Source: an uncultured Clostridium sp.
GTDB taxonomy: Bacteria > Bacillota > Clostridia > Clostridiales > Clostridiaceae
Direction of reading: 5' to 3'
Assembly (NCBI GenBank): GCA_900547475.1
Contig: URGW01000025.1
Location: 1-55,059, forward strand
DNA: 55,059 nucleotides
The notes below the pieces were generated by a model. It saw only the letters and a list, made by a program, of their open reading frames with translations, was not told the DNA's origin and searched no databases. The position numbers and the translations under genes were made by a program. This document shows, piece after piece, positions 35,958 to 44,517 of this stretch (position 1 is the first letter of the stretch; the number at the start of each line of letters is the position of its first letter).

Positions 35958-36998
35958 ATGAATAATAATTTTAATATTAATAAGGAATTTTTATTAAAAA
36001 CAGCAAAAGATATACTAGAGTTTGATAGTCCTACAGGTTTTTGTTTTGAAATTATGGACAATATAGAGGGTATTGTTAAAGATTTTGGATATAAGTTTGA
36101 AAGAAATAATAAGGGGTGTGGAATAATTACAGTTGAAGGACAAAGCAATGAGAAAACAGTTGGGCTTTGTGCTCATGTAGATACATTAGGAGCTATGGTT
36201 AGATCTATAACAGCAAATGGAACTTTAAAGTTTACAATATTAGGAGGACCTATAGTACCAACATTAGATAGTGAGTATTGTAAAATAAGAACAAGAGATG
36301 GAAAAATTTATACAGGAACTTTTTTAAGTACTAGTCCAGCAGCACATGTTTTTGAAGATAGTAAAAGTAAAACTAGAGATGAAAAAAACATGGAAATTAG
36401 AATTGATGAAATAGTAAAAAATAAGGATGACGTTTTAGCATTAGGAATTGCTCCAGGAGATTTTATATTTATTGATCCAAAGACTACTATTACTGAAAGT
36501 GGATTTATAAAATCAAGATTTATCGATGATAAAGGTAGCGTAGCAGCAATAATTGCATTATTAGAAATGATGCATAGAGAAAATTTAAAACCTAAATATA
36601 CTGTGAAAATTATAATCTCAACATATGAAGAGGTTGGTCATGGTTCAGCTTCTATTCCAAGTGATATTAGTGAAATGATTGCAGTTGATATGGGGTGTAT
36701 AGGAGATGATTTATCTTGTACAGAGTATGATGTATCAATATGTGCAAAAGATTCCAGCGGGCCTTATGACTATAATATGACTACTAAGTTAATTAACTTA
36801 GCTAAAGAAAATAACCTAAGTTATGCTGTAGATATATATCCAATGTATGGTTCTGATGTAAGTGCTGCTTTAAGAGCAGGAAATGATATAAGAGGAGCTC
36901 TTATAGGCCCAGGTGTTCATGCTTCTCATGGAATGGAGAGAACACATTATAAAGCATTGGAGAATACAATTAAATTATTATTAGTATATTTACTATAA
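35958..36998 (+). CDS. M42 family metallo-aminopeptidase
   Basis: M42 peptidases are dodecameric cytoplasmic dizinc aminopeptidases that trim peptides. Metal ligands and catalytic residues appear in LCAHVDTLGAMV, KSRFIDDKGSVA (bridging Asp), STYEEVGHGSA (general base Glu and metal Glu), AVDMGCIG and GVHASHGMERTH (last His). Length 346 is typical. TTAGGAGGA precedes the ATG. It follows the aldo/keto reductase by 85 nt without a visible terminator, so co-transcription is possible. Confidence 0.92.
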   Translation: MNNNFNINKEFLLKTAKDILEFDSPTGFCFEIMDNIEGIVKDFGYKFERNNKGCGIITVEGQSNEKTVGLCAHVDTLGAMVRSITANGTLKFTILGGPIVPTLDSEYCKIRTRDGKIYTGTFLSTSPAAHVFEDSKSKTRDEKNMEIRIDEIVKNKDDVLALGIAPGDFIFIDPKTTITESGFIKSRFIDDKGSVAAIIALLEMMHRENLKPKYTVKIIISTYEEVGHGSASIPSDISEMIAVDMGCIGDDLSCTEYDVSICAKDSSGPYDYNMTTKLINLAKENNLSYAVDIYPMYGSDVSAALRAGNDIRGALIGPGVHASHGMERTHYKALENTIKLLLVYLL

Positions 36999-37027
36999 AA
37001 AGATATTAATAAAAATTACTTTATAAT

Positions 37028-37062
37028 AATAGCATCGTAGTAGATAATAATACGATGCTATT
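37028..37062 (+). terminator. Terminator of the M42 gene
   Basis: AATAGCATCGTA (37028-37039) pairs perfectly with TACGATGCTATT (37051-37062) across 11 nt. Confidence 0.8.
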
Positions 37063-37119
37063 TATCTATTTACATATCCAGTTGAATTTTGTGATAAAAA
37101 TGGAAATGTTTATATAGTT

Positions 37120-37854
37120 TTAATACTCTAAATCCATTAATCTACCTTTAGATTTTAGATGACCTATTAATTTATCAGGTTCATTCATAATAAGTTCTTC
37201 AGGCATATCTATTTTTTCAAATAATTCTATACCTTTCGTAAAATCACCTATTTTACTGTTTATGTGAGCATCAGATGTTAAAATTACTTTTGCTCCGTAT
37301 TCTTTGCAAAGAAGAGCTATTTTTTCACAGTTAACATCACTTCCAACTCTAGATGATCCAGATAGAGAGCTATTATTTATTTCAACCATTATATTTTTTT
37401 CTTTTGCTTTTTTTATAATTGCATCATAGTCAAGAGCATAATTAGGATTTCCAAGGTGACCTAATATTTCAACTTTTTCGTATTTATCCATAACATTTAA
37501 AATTGCTATAGTATTTTCTTCCTTTGTTTTAGGTTTAAAAACTGGCTCATGGAATGAAGCAATCATATAATCTAAATACTTCATGGCATCTTCAGGTAAA
37601 TCTATATTTCCATCTATATCTAATATATTTCCTTCACAACCTCTAAGTATAATAACATCATTAATAATTCTTGGAAGAACTTTTAAATTTCCGAAATACC
37701 AGTAATGAGGTGCACCAGGCATTGAAGGTGCATGTTCAGAGGTCCCTAATATTTTAATTCCATTCTTTGCACAGTAATCAATATTTTCCATTAGTGTCGT
37801 ATATGCATGTCCGCTTACTATTGTATGTGTATGCAAATCAGATAAGTAATTCAT
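37120..37854 (-). CDS. YcdX-like PHP family phosphatase
   Basis: A trinuclear-metal PHP protein related to E. coli YcdX. Ligand segments: LSDLHTHTIVSGHAYTTL with three His (8, 10, 16), GTSEHAPSMPGAPH, ASFHEPVF, EILGHLGNP and LTSDAHINSKIGDF. Length 244 matches YcdX. YcdX-type proteins hydrolyse phosphoester substrates, with the natural one unclear. AAGGAGA lies before the ATG on the minus strand. Confidence 0.9.
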   Translation of the reverse strand: MNYLSDLHTHTIVSGHAYTTLMENIDYCAKNGIKILGTSEHAPSMPGAPHYWYFGNLKVLPRIINDVIILRGCEGNILDIDGNIDLPEDAMKYLDYMIASFHEPVFKPKTKEENTIAILNVMDKYEKVEILGHLGNPNYALDYDAIIKKAKEKNIMVEINNSSLSGSSRVGSDVNCEKIALLCKEYGAKVILTSDAHINSKIGDFTKGIELFEKIDMPEELIMNEPDKLIGHLKSKGRLMDLEY

Positions 37855-38196
37855 ATAAATCTCCTTTTATATATTATTTAAAGTAAGAAAGTAATAAGTA
37901 AGCTTAACTTAGTACTTATTATTAGTATATTTATTTTTTTGTTAAACTTCAACAAAATAAATATTTAAATTATTAGTTATATTAAATTAATACTATTATA
38001 AAAAATATAAATAAAAATCAAAATTTAAAAAGTTTTACAAAAAATATATTAACAAATATTTTAGAAATTAATTTCAAGAAAATAGAAATGTGTTAAAATT
38101 ATATTGGAAAATAAAGTGAATGATGCATATTTAATAAAAAACTACTATATGATAATCAGAGTAAAAGATATAATCAAAAAGTGGGGGAAATAAAAT
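37855..38196. other. Intergenic region between PHP phosphatase and glgA, with two inverted repeats
   Basis: No gene is seen. TAATAAGTA-N12-TACTTATTA (37892-37921) is a perfect 9-bp inverted repeat near the PHP gene start, and TTTTGTT-N7-AACAAAA (37937-37957) lies just beyond, with A/T-rich flanks that extend the symmetry imperfectly. Both could be operators of the divergent genes. The rest up to glgA is featureless A/T-rich DNA. Confidence 0.4.
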
Positions 38197-39645
38197 ATGA
38201 GAAATATACTATTTGTAGCATCTGAAAGTGTACCCTTTATAAAGACCGGTGGACTTGCAGATGTTGTAGGATCACTTCCTAAATCATTTCCAAAAGAAGA
38301 GTTTGATGTAAGGATAGTAATACCAAATTATACATGTATTCCTTGGCAATATAGAAGACAGTTTAAGTATATAACACATTTTCATATGAATTTTGGAGAA
38401 ATTAATAGTAATGAGTATGTTGGAATAATGACTACTCAATATGATGGAATAACATTTTACTTTATAGATAATGAACATTATTTTGGAGGAAATTCACCTT
38501 ATGGCGATACTAAATTTGACATAGAAAAATACTGCTTTTTTAGTAAAGCAGTATTATCAATTTTACCTACTATCAATTTTAATCCAGATATAATACATTG
38601 CCATGATTGGCAAACTGGAGTATTACCAGTTTATCTTAATACTATCTTTAGAGATAATCCTTTCTATGACAACATACGTACTATTATGACAATTCACAAT
38701 TTAAAATTCCAAGGAATTTGGGATATTGAAACACTTAAGAAAATTACAGGATTCCCAGATTATGTATTTAGATCAACAGATATGGAATATAAGAGAGATG
38801 CTAATATGTTAAAAGGTGGATTAGTATATTCTAATTATATTACTACAGTAAGTAATAGTTATAAAGATGAAATACAAAGTGAATACTATGGAGAAGGGTT
38901 AGATGGAGTCATAAGAGAGAAGAGTGGAGCACTATTTGGAATCTTAAATGGTATAGATTATAATGAATATAATCCTGAAACTGATAATAAAATTTTTAGT
39001 CGGTATAATTCATATAGTTTTATTGAAAATAAAGCTATAAATAAAGTGAAATTACAAAGAGAGTTAGGTTTAGAAGAAAGTGAATGTAAATTCATGATAG
39101 GAGTAATATCAAGATTAACAGATCAAAAAGGATTAGATTTAATAGGACATGTTTTAGAAGAAATTATTGATGATTATACACAATTAGTTGTAATAGGAAC
39201 TGGTGATGAAGAGTATGAAAATATGTTTAGATATTATGAGTGGAAATTAAAAGGAAAGGTGTCAGGAAATATATACTTTTCTAATAAGAGAGCTCATAAA
39301 ATATATGCAGCAGCAGATGCTATGCTTGTTCCATCAAGATTTGAACCTTGTGGATTAACTCAATTAATAGCTTTAAGATATGGAACTGTTCCTATTGTAA
39401 GAGAGACTGGTGGACTAAGAGATACTGTAGAACCATATAATATATATTCAGATAGTGGAACAGGATTTTCTTTTGAAAATTACAATGCACATGAAATGCT
39501 TAATATAATAAATTATGCAAAACAAATATATTTTGAGGAAAGAGATAAATGGAATGGAATAGCATTTAGAGGAATGAATAAGGATTTTTCATGGAGAAAC
39601 TCAGCAGAAGAATATTCTAGATTATATAGAAAATTAATGGATTAA
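38197..39645 (+). CDS. glgA: Glycogen synthase (ADP-glucose) GlgA
   Basis: GlgA extends alpha-1,4-glucan from ADP-glucose (GT5 family). The substrate loop KTGGLADVVGSLPK is at residues 17-30, with IIHCHDWQTG, TIHNLKFQG and, in the C-terminal lobe, GVISRLTDQKGLDL, VIGTGDEEYE and PSRFEPCGLTQLIALRYG then PIVRETGGLRDTV. Length 482 is normal. GGGGGA precedes the ATG. Unlike usual glycogen operons, no glgC, glgD, glgB or glgP is adjacent. Confidence 0.95.
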   Translation: MRNILFVASESVPFIKTGGLADVVGSLPKSFPKEEFDVRIVIPNYTCIPWQYRRQFKYITHFHMNFGEINSNEYVGIMTTQYDGITFYFIDNEHYFGGNSPYGDTKFDIEKYCFFSKAVLSILPTINFNPDIIHCHDWQTGVLPVYLNTIFRDNPFYDNIRTIMTIHNLKFQGIWDIETLKKITGFPDYVFRSTDMEYKRDANMLKGGLVYSNYITTVSNSYKDEIQSEYYGEGLDGVIREKSGALFGILNGIDYNEYNPETDNKIFSRYNSYSFIENKAINKVKLQRELGLEESECKFMIGVISRLTDQKGLDLIGHVLEEIIDDYTQLVVIGTGDEEYENMFRYYEWKLKGKVSGNIYFSNKRAHKIYAAADAMLVPSRFEPCGLTQLIALRYGTVPIVRETGGLRDTVEPYNIYSDSGTGFSFENYNAHEMLNIINYAKQIYFEERDKWNGIAFRGMNKDFSWRNSAEEYSRLYRKLMD

Positions 39646-39654
39646 TATATAAAT

Positions 39655-39687
39655 AAGTCACAGTATATAAAAAGTATATTGTGACTT
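39655..39687 (+). terminator. Terminator of glgA
   Basis: AAGTCACAGTATA (39655-39667) pairs with TATATTGTGACTT (39675-39687, one G-U), followed by TATTTTATT. Confidence 0.75.
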
Positions 39688-39796
39688 TATTTTATTAAGC
39701 AAAGTTGAAATGTGTTACATAAAAATAAAATTATGATACAAAATTAGAAGATGATGGTATAATAAGTAATAGTACGGAAAAGTTTAGGAGGTAAGT

Positions 39797-40423
39797 ATGA
39801 AGTTTGATAGTATAATATTTGATTTAGATGGTACATTATGGGATTCTACAGTAGAAGTTGCAAAAACATGGAGTGCTATAATTGCTAAATATAATTTAAG
39901 TAGAAAAGAAGTAACAGTAGAGGATTTAAAACCTTGCATGGGAAAATTATTAGATGAGATAGCTAGAATTTTACTTCCAGACTTAGATGAAGAAATGCAA
40001 ATGAAAATAATAAAAGAATGTTGTCAGTATGAAAATGAATATTTAAGAGAGCATGGGGCAACATTATATGATAAATTAGAAGAAACATTAGAGAAATTAG
40101 CTAATGATTATAAATTGTTTATAGTAAGCAATTGTCAAGATGGATATATAGAAAGCTTTTTTAACTCTCATGGATTGGATAAATATTTTATTGACTACGA
40201 ATGTCCAGGTAGAACAGGTTTACCTAAAGCAGAAAATATTAAATTAGTAGTTGAAAGAAATAATTTGAAAAATCCAGTTTATGTAGGTGATACACAAGGT
40301 GATGCAAATGCAGCAAAAGCTGCTAATGTTCCATTTATATATGCTAAATATGGATTTGGAGATGTAGAAGAGTTTCAAGAGAAAATTGAATCTTTTGAAG
40401 AATTGTTAAAGATTGTAAAATAA
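39797..40423 (+). CDS. HAD-superfamily phosphatase (phosphoglycolate phosphatase-like)
   Basis: A cap-C1 HAD hydrolase. Motif I is IFDLDGTLWDS (nucleophile Asp10 and acid/base Asp12), motif II VSNCQDGY, motif III a Lys in GLPKAENI, and motif IV VGDTQGDANAAKAA. An alpha-helical cap lies at about residues 20-85. Length 208 is normal. The substrate cannot be read from sequence. AGGAGG precedes the ATG. It is followed after 14 nt by a small gene, probably in one operon. Confidence 0.88.
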   Translation: MKFDSIIFDLDGTLWDSTVEVAKTWSAIIAKYNLSRKEVTVEDLKPCMGKLLDEIARILLPDLDEEMQMKIIKECCQYENEYLREHGATLYDKLEETLEKLANDYKLFIVSNCQDGYIESFFNSHGLDKYFIDYECPGRTGLPKAENIKLVVERNNLKNPVYVGDTQGDANAAKAANVPFIYAKYGFGDVEEFQEKIESFEELLKIVK

Positions 40424-40437
40424 CCGAGGAGAAAAAT

Positions 40438-40635
40438 ATGATTACTAAAAAGCAACTTAAAGATGATATTATAACTTATGATATTATTAAGTATAAAGAC
40501 GAAGATGGAAAGTTGATTGAATATGTTGAAGTTACTTTAGTAGATAGAATTATTGATGTTTATATGGATACTAGAGAAGTTAATATAGGAATTTTAGCAA
40601 ATAAAATTATTGAGGATAATTTATACGAAGAGTAA
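40438..40635 (+). CDS. Small hypothetical protein, 65 residues
   Basis: I do not recognise a family. It is a small acidic protein with a predicted beta-rich first half (DIITYDIIKYKDEDGKLIEY) and helical end (VNIGILANKIIEDNLYEE). It has a strong GAGGAG ribosome site, lies 14 nt after the HAD gene and is followed by a terminator, which supports a real gene in that operon. Confidence 0.6.
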   Translation: MITKKQLKDDIITYDIIKYKDEDGKLIEYVEVTLVDRIIDVYMDTREVNIGILANKIIEDNLYEE

Positions 40636-40642
40636 TGTTTAT

Positions 40643-40684
40643 AAAATAACTATTAGATATATAATATATTTAATAGTTATTTTA
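40643..40684 (+). terminator. Terminator of the HAD operon
   Basis: AAAATAACTATTA (40643-40655) pairs with TAATAGTTATTTT (40671-40683) across a 15-nt A/T loop. Confidence 0.75.
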
Positions 40685-40724
40685 AATTAGAAAATTAAAA
40701 ATAAATTAAGTGTTAGGAATTAAG

Positions 40725-41471
40725 ATGAAAGTTTTTTGTTATGAAGATAATAAGATAATTCAAAAAAAATATTTATATGAATCATTAGGAATTAATATTA
40801 ATGAAAAAAATATAATTTCATTTGTAGGTGGAGGGGGGAAGACAACATCAATATATACTTTAGCAAGCGAACTCAGTAATTTAGGGAAAAAAGTGTTAGT
40901 TACAACCACTACACATATGCATATGCCTAAGGATTATATTAATTTTAAAGGTGACATAAATGAAATAAAAGAAAGATTCAAAAATACAAATTTAATTATT
41001 GTTGGGATAAAAGATAAAAACGATAAAATTTCATCTGTAGGCGAAGATATTGCAATAACTTTGATAGAATTATGTGATTTTTTACTTATAGAAGCGGATG
41101 GAGCTAAAATGTTACCTTTAAAAGCACCAGCTGACCATGAGCCAGTTATTTTAAGGAATACAACTATGATTGTTGGTGTTGCTGGTATAGATTCATTAGG
41201 TAAGAGTATAAAAGAAATATGTCATAGGCCAGAATATGTATGTAATATACTTATAAAAAAATATGAAGATAAAATAAGTGAAAAAGATATTGCAAATTTA
41301 TTAAGTAGTGAAAGTGGACAGAAAAAATTTATAGATAGATGCAATAATGCTGAGTATAGGGCTATTATTAATAAGGTTGATAATGAGGAATTACTATGTT
41401 TTGCAGCAAAAATATGTAAATATTTAAAAGAAAAAGATGTACAAGTTATTATTACAAGCTATAAAAGTTAA
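40725..41471 (+). CDS. yqeC: Selenium-dependent molybdenum hydroxylase accessory protein YqeC
   Basis: YqeC is a P-loop protein found only in genomes with selenium-dependent molybdenum hydroxylases; its step in cofactor maturation is not fully known. The P-loop SFVGGGGKTTSIYTLA is near residues 33-48, followed by VTTTTHMHMPKD, FLLIEADGAKMLPLKAPADHEPVI and VGVAGIDSLG. The frame extends to a GTG at 40710, but the ATG at 40725 with AGGA before it is preferred (248 residues). It begins a yqeC-yqeB-yedF operon, 23 nt before yqeB. Confidence 0.9.
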   Translation: MKVFCYEDNKIIQKKYLYESLGININEKNIISFVGGGGKTTSIYTLASELSNLGKKVLVTTTTHMHMPKDYINFKGDINEIKERFKNTNLIIVGIKDKNDKISSVGEDIAITLIELCDFLLIEADGAKMLPLKAPADHEPVILRNTTMIVGVAGIDSLGKSIKEICHRPEYVCNILIKKYEDKISEKDIANLLSSESGQKKFIDRCNNAEYRAIINKVDNEELLCFAAKICKYLKEKDVQVIITSYKS

Positions 41472-41494
41472 TTTAAAGTTTTGAGGTGATTTAA

Positions 41495-42295
41495 ATGATG
41501 GTACTTATAAAAGGTGCAGGTGATTTGGCTACAGGAATAGCTTATAGATTGAAGAAAAGTGGATTTGATGTTGTTATGACAGAGATTCATAAGCCTACTA
41601 CAGTTAGAAGAACAGTAGCCTTTTCACAGGCAGTATTTGATAATGAAATTGTAATAGAAGGTATCAAGGGCGTTAAAGTTAATAATATTAATGAAATATA
41701 TGAAGAAATAAGAGAAGGTAATATTCCAATAATAATTGATGAAAAGGCAGAGATTATAAAAGAATTAAGGCCAAATGTTGTAGTAGATGCTATAATTGCT
41801 AAGAAAAATTTGGGTACAAGCATTGAAGATGCACCAATAGTTATTGGAGTTGGACCAGGATTTGAAGCTAAAGTAGATTGTCACTTAGTTGTTGAGACTA
41901 AAAGAGGGCATTATTTAGGAAAAGTAATAGAAGAAGGAAGTGCAATACCTAATACTGGAGTTCCAGGAAATATAGGTGGATATACAAGGGAAAGAATTAT
42001 TAGAGCATCAAGTAACGGCAAGATAAAGCCTTTAGTAGCAATAGGTGATTTTGTTAAAAAAGGAGATATAGTTGCTTATATTGATGGTATAGAAGTTTTA
42101 GCAGAAATAGATGGAATAGTAAGAGGAATGTTACAAGAAGGTATAGAAGTATTTAAGGGGATGAAAAGTGGAGATATTGACCCAAGATGTGAAAAGGATC
42201 ATTGTTTTACTATATCAGATAAGGCTAGATCTATTGGTGGCGGAGTTTTAGAAGCTATAATGTATATGAGTAATAATAATTTAAATTTAAAATAG
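41495..42295 (+). CDS. yqeB: Selenium-dependent molybdenum hydroxylase system protein YqeB (EF2563 family)
   Basis: A marker gene of the labile-selenium molybdenum hydroxylase trait. The Rossmann-like start VLIKGAGDLATGIAYRLKKSG and the segment KPTTVRRTVAFSQAVFDNEI are family signatures, as are IGVGPGFEAKVDCHLVVET and the lipoyl-like C-terminal part with KKGDIVAYIDGI and GDIDPRCEKDHCF. Length 266 is typical. It is related to XdhC-type maturation factors. Co-transcribed with yqeC and yedF. Confidence 0.92.
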   Translation: MMVLIKGAGDLATGIAYRLKKSGFDVVMTEIHKPTTVRRTVAFSQAVFDNEIVIEGIKGVKVNNINEIYEEIREGNIPIIIDEKAEIIKELRPNVVVDAIIAKKNLGTSIEDAPIVIGVGPGFEAKVDCHLVVETKRGHYLGKVIEEGSAIPNTGVPGNIGGYTRERIIRASSNGKIKPLVAIGDFVKKGDIVAYIDGIEVLAEIDGIVRGMLQEGIEVFKGMKSGDIDPRCEKDHCFTISDKARSIGGGVLEAIMYMSNNNLNLK

Positions 42296-42319
42296 ATAGG
42301 TATATATAGGAGGGTAAAC

Positions 42320-42916
42320 ATGAAAAAAATTATAGATGCAAAAGGAAAGAATTGTCCTATGCCTGTTATAATGGCAAAAAAAGAAATAGATGCAGGAGTA
42401 AAGTTTTTTGAAATTGAAGTAGATAATAAAATTGCAGTTGAAAATTTAAAAAAATTAGCAAATAGCCAAGGCTTTACAACTACGATTGAAGAAAACAATG
42501 GTAACTTTAAAGTTAATTTTTCAAATGGTTGTGAAGAGTGTGAAGAAGTATTAGCTAAAGTGGAAGGTAAAAAGCCTTTAGGAAATTGGACTATATTTGT
42601 TAATAAAGAAATAATAGGTGCTGGGGATGATGAGCTAGGGAAGTCATTAATGAAAATGTTCATTTATACTATTTCAGAAGGAGATGATTTACCTAAATCA
42701 ATTTTATTTATGAATGGTGGAGTAAAAGTTCCTACATTAAATGATCAAGCTATTGAACATTTAAAAGTTTTACAAGATAAAGGAGTAGAATTGTTAGTTT
42801 GTGGAGCTTGTCTTAATTTCTATGGGTTAGAGGAAAAATTAGAAGTTGGCAGAGTAAGTAATATGTATGATATAACTAATGCTATGAAAGATGCTTCAAA
42901 AGTAATAACTATATAA
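42320..42916 (+). CDS. yedF: Sulfurtransferase-like selenium metabolism protein YedF
   Basis: A fusion of a TusA-like domain (residues 1-75; Cys in DAKGKNCPMPVIMAKKEI, the CPxP motif) with a DsrE/F-like domain (about 95-198; ILFMNGGVKVPTLNDQAIEHLKVL and LVCGACLNFYG with two cysteines). It is thought to carry selenium between enzymes of selenium metabolism. AGGAGGG precedes the ATG. Operon partner of yqeC and yqeB, and convergent with selD. Confidence 0.92.
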   Translation: MKKIIDAKGKNCPMPVIMAKKEIDAGVKFFEIEVDNKIAVENLKKLANSQGFTTTIEENNGNFKVNFSNGCEECEEVLAKVEGKKPLGNWTIFVNKEIIGAGDDELGKSLMKMFIYTISEGDDLPKSILFMNGGVKVPTLNDQAIEHLKVLQDKGVELLVCGACLNFYGLEEKLEVGRVSNMYDITNAMKDASKVITI

Positions 42917-42971
42917 TTAATTAGGTTAAATATATTTTATTTGCTTTAATATTATATATAAAATTAACAAG

Positions 42972-43031
42972 GTCAACATAATAGTCATAACTATTTCAAT
43001 TATTAAATTTAGTTATAACTATTATGTTGAC
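42972..43031. terminator. Long bidirectional terminator between yedF and selD
   Basis: Two 22-nt arms (42972-42993 and 43010-43031) are complementary at 21 positions, starting GTCAACATAATAGT and ending ACTATTATGTTGAC, with a 16-nt loop and A- and T-rich flanks. They end both convergent transcripts. Confidence 0.85.
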
Positions 43032-43047
43032 TTTATTTATAAGAATA

Positions 43048-44085
43048 TTATTTTATTATTATAGAGTAATCTTTTTTATCAGTTACTTCACCAATGATTC
43101 TTGTCCAAGGGTTATATAATTCCATGCGAGATACATATTCTAATGCATCTTTTTCAGGTATTGATAGCAACAGACCTCCAGAAGTTTGAGGATCTAAAAG
43201 AATATCTTTCATTTCCTGGGCAATATTACTAGAACATGTAAATGAATCTTTCAGATATTCTAAATTGTTATACATTCCTTCAGGTATTATTCCCATTCTA
43301 GCGAACTCTAATGCATCACTAAGAATAGGAAGAGAGTTGGTAAATATTTCAATGGTTTTATTGCTACCACTAGCCATTTCGTAGCCATGTCCAATTAAAC
43401 TAAAGCCAGTTATATCAGTGCAAGAATTAACATTTAAATTCTTTAATGAATCTTTTGCATATTTATTTAATGTAGTCATAACATTAGTTAATTCTTTTAT
43501 TTTTTCAGGTGATAATAATTCTGCTTTTGTAGCTGTATTTAAAATTCCTATACCAATAGGCTTAGTTAAAACAAGAACATCACCAGTTTTTGCATTACTA
43601 TTTGTAAGGATTTCTTTTGGATGAGCAAATCCAGTAACGCAAAGTCCATATTTGGGGGTTGGATCGGCAATAGTGTGTCCTCCAGCAACAACAGCTCCAG
43701 CTTCAGCTATTTTACTATAACCACCAGATAATATATCATGCATTAATGATGGATCTAAACATGATGGAAAGCATAATAAGTTCATAGCCACTGCAGGATC
43801 TCCACCCATGGCATAGATGTCACTAAGTGCATTTGTAGCAGCGATTTGTCCAAATGTATATGGATCATCAACCATTGGTGGGAAGAAATCTACTGTTTGT
43901 ATTGAAACTTTATCATCAGAAATTTTATATACACAGGCATCATCTTTTTTATCGAAACCTACTAATAGATTTGAATCTTCAAATTTTGGTAAATTATTTA
44001 AAACAGAATCTAATACTGCTGGACCGATTTTAGCAGCGCAACCAGAACTTTTAGTTAAAGAGGTTAGTTTTATATTTTTACTCAT
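43048..44085 (-). CDS. selD: Selenide, water dikinase SelD (cysteine form)
   Basis: SelD makes selenophosphate from selenide and ATP, the selenium donor for selenoproteins, selenouridine or the selenium cofactor of molybdenum hydroxylases. The glycine-rich N-terminal catalytic segment SSGCAAKIGP keeps the first Cys (Cys16; Sec in some homologues) while the second Cys of E. coli SelD is Ala. ATP/metal segments include VQTVDFFPP-like IQTVDFFPPMVDD, TNALSDIYAMGGDP and GGHTIADPTPKYG. Length 345 is normal. No selA, selB or tRNA-Sec is in the window. Together with YqeB/YqeC/YedF it points to the hydroxylase trait. Confidence 0.95.
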   Translation of the reverse strand: MSKNIKLTSLTKSSGCAAKIGPAVLDSVLNNLPKFEDSNLLVGFDKKDDACVYKISDDKVSIQTVDFFPPMVDDPYTFGQIAATNALSDIYAMGGDPAVAMNLLCFPSCLDPSLMHDILSGGYSKIAEAGAVVAGGHTIADPTPKYGLCVTGFAHPKEILTNSNAKTGDVLVLTKPIGIGILNTATKAELLSPEKIKELTNVMTTLNKYAKDSLKNLNVNSCTDITGFSLIGHGYEMASGSNKTIEIFTNSLPILSDALEFARMGIIPEGMYNNLEYLKDSFTCSSNIAQEMKDILLDPQTSGGLLLSIPEKDALEYVSRMELYNPWTRIIGEVTDKKDYSIIIK

Positions 44086-44315
44086 ATTAATTTCCTTTCT
44101 TAATTAGAAATATTTATATATTAATAATTATAATAAGAAAATAATAAAAACAATAGTGTAAATGATATAATAATTATGCTAGAGAAATTATTTAAAATAT
44201 GATATAAAAATAAAAACTAAAAATAGCTATTCAGAAATTATGATAACTATGTTAATAGATTTGATAAATTCAGTTTGAAAATACAAATAAAAGTCAAGAA
44301 TTAAATAAGTGCATA

Positions 44316-44344
44316 TTGACAATTTATAAGAGAGATAATATCAT
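44316..44344 (+). promoter_or_regulatory. Promoter of the mini-CRISPR RNA
   Basis: A consensus TTGACA (44316-44321), 17 nt, then TATCAT (44339-44344). Transcription would start near 44351, inside the first degenerate repeat. Confidence 0.6.
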
Positions 44345-44346
44345 GA

Positions 44347-44444
44347 GATGAAGTAGTAGCATATTGGAATGTAAAATAAATAAATACTATTATTATTATT
44401 GAAGTATATTTTATATAAAAGTAGCTCCATATTGGAATTAATAC
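44347..44444 (+). CRISPR. Mini-CRISPR: two degenerate repeats around one pseudo-spacer, predicted Cas-regulating RNA
   Basis: Degenerate repeat 1 (44347-44376) and repeat 2 (44415-44444) each match the 30-nt array repeat at 24 positions. They flank a 38-nt pseudo-spacer (44377-44414). Repeat 1 keeps the 3' part that would form the crRNA 5' handle (ATGTAAAA against ATGTAAAT) but lost its Cas6 hairpin; repeat 2 keeps the hairpin block exactly (18 nt, 44421-44438) but lost the 3' end. The first 20 nt of the pseudo-spacer equal 44749-44768 in the cas promoter, 3' of a CCT. A terminator follows at 44481-44517, so the unit is a small RNA gene of about 165 nt. Repression of cas is inferred. Confidence 0.85.
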
Positions 44445-44480
44445 CAAAGTATATTTGAATATTATAGAATAAGGATTTAG

Positions 44481-44517
44481 AAACATCTATCAAAAGTGAT
44501 TTTTGATAGATGTTTTT
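44481..44517 (+). terminator. Intrinsic terminator of the mini-CRISPR RNA
   Basis: A 15-bp perfect stem (44481-44495 AAACATCTATCAAAA with 44501-44515) with a 5-nt loop, running into TTTTT. It isolates the small RNA from the cas operon. Confidence 0.88.

Noticed and set aside
42199..42663. Open frame of 154 codons on the minus strand across yqeB-yedF
   Set aside because: It is opposite two well-supported genes and has no ribosome site or recognisable motif.
44300..44309. ATTAAATAAG shared with the CRISPR leader (53390-53399)
   Set aside because: A 10-nt A/T-only match in such A/T-rich DNA is not informative, and its distance to the repeat differs.
44347..44444. Simple decayed remnant of an old array
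   Set aside because: The dedicated promoter and terminator, the complementary pattern of decay, and the exact 20-nt match with a PAM at the cas promoter are not explained by decay alone.
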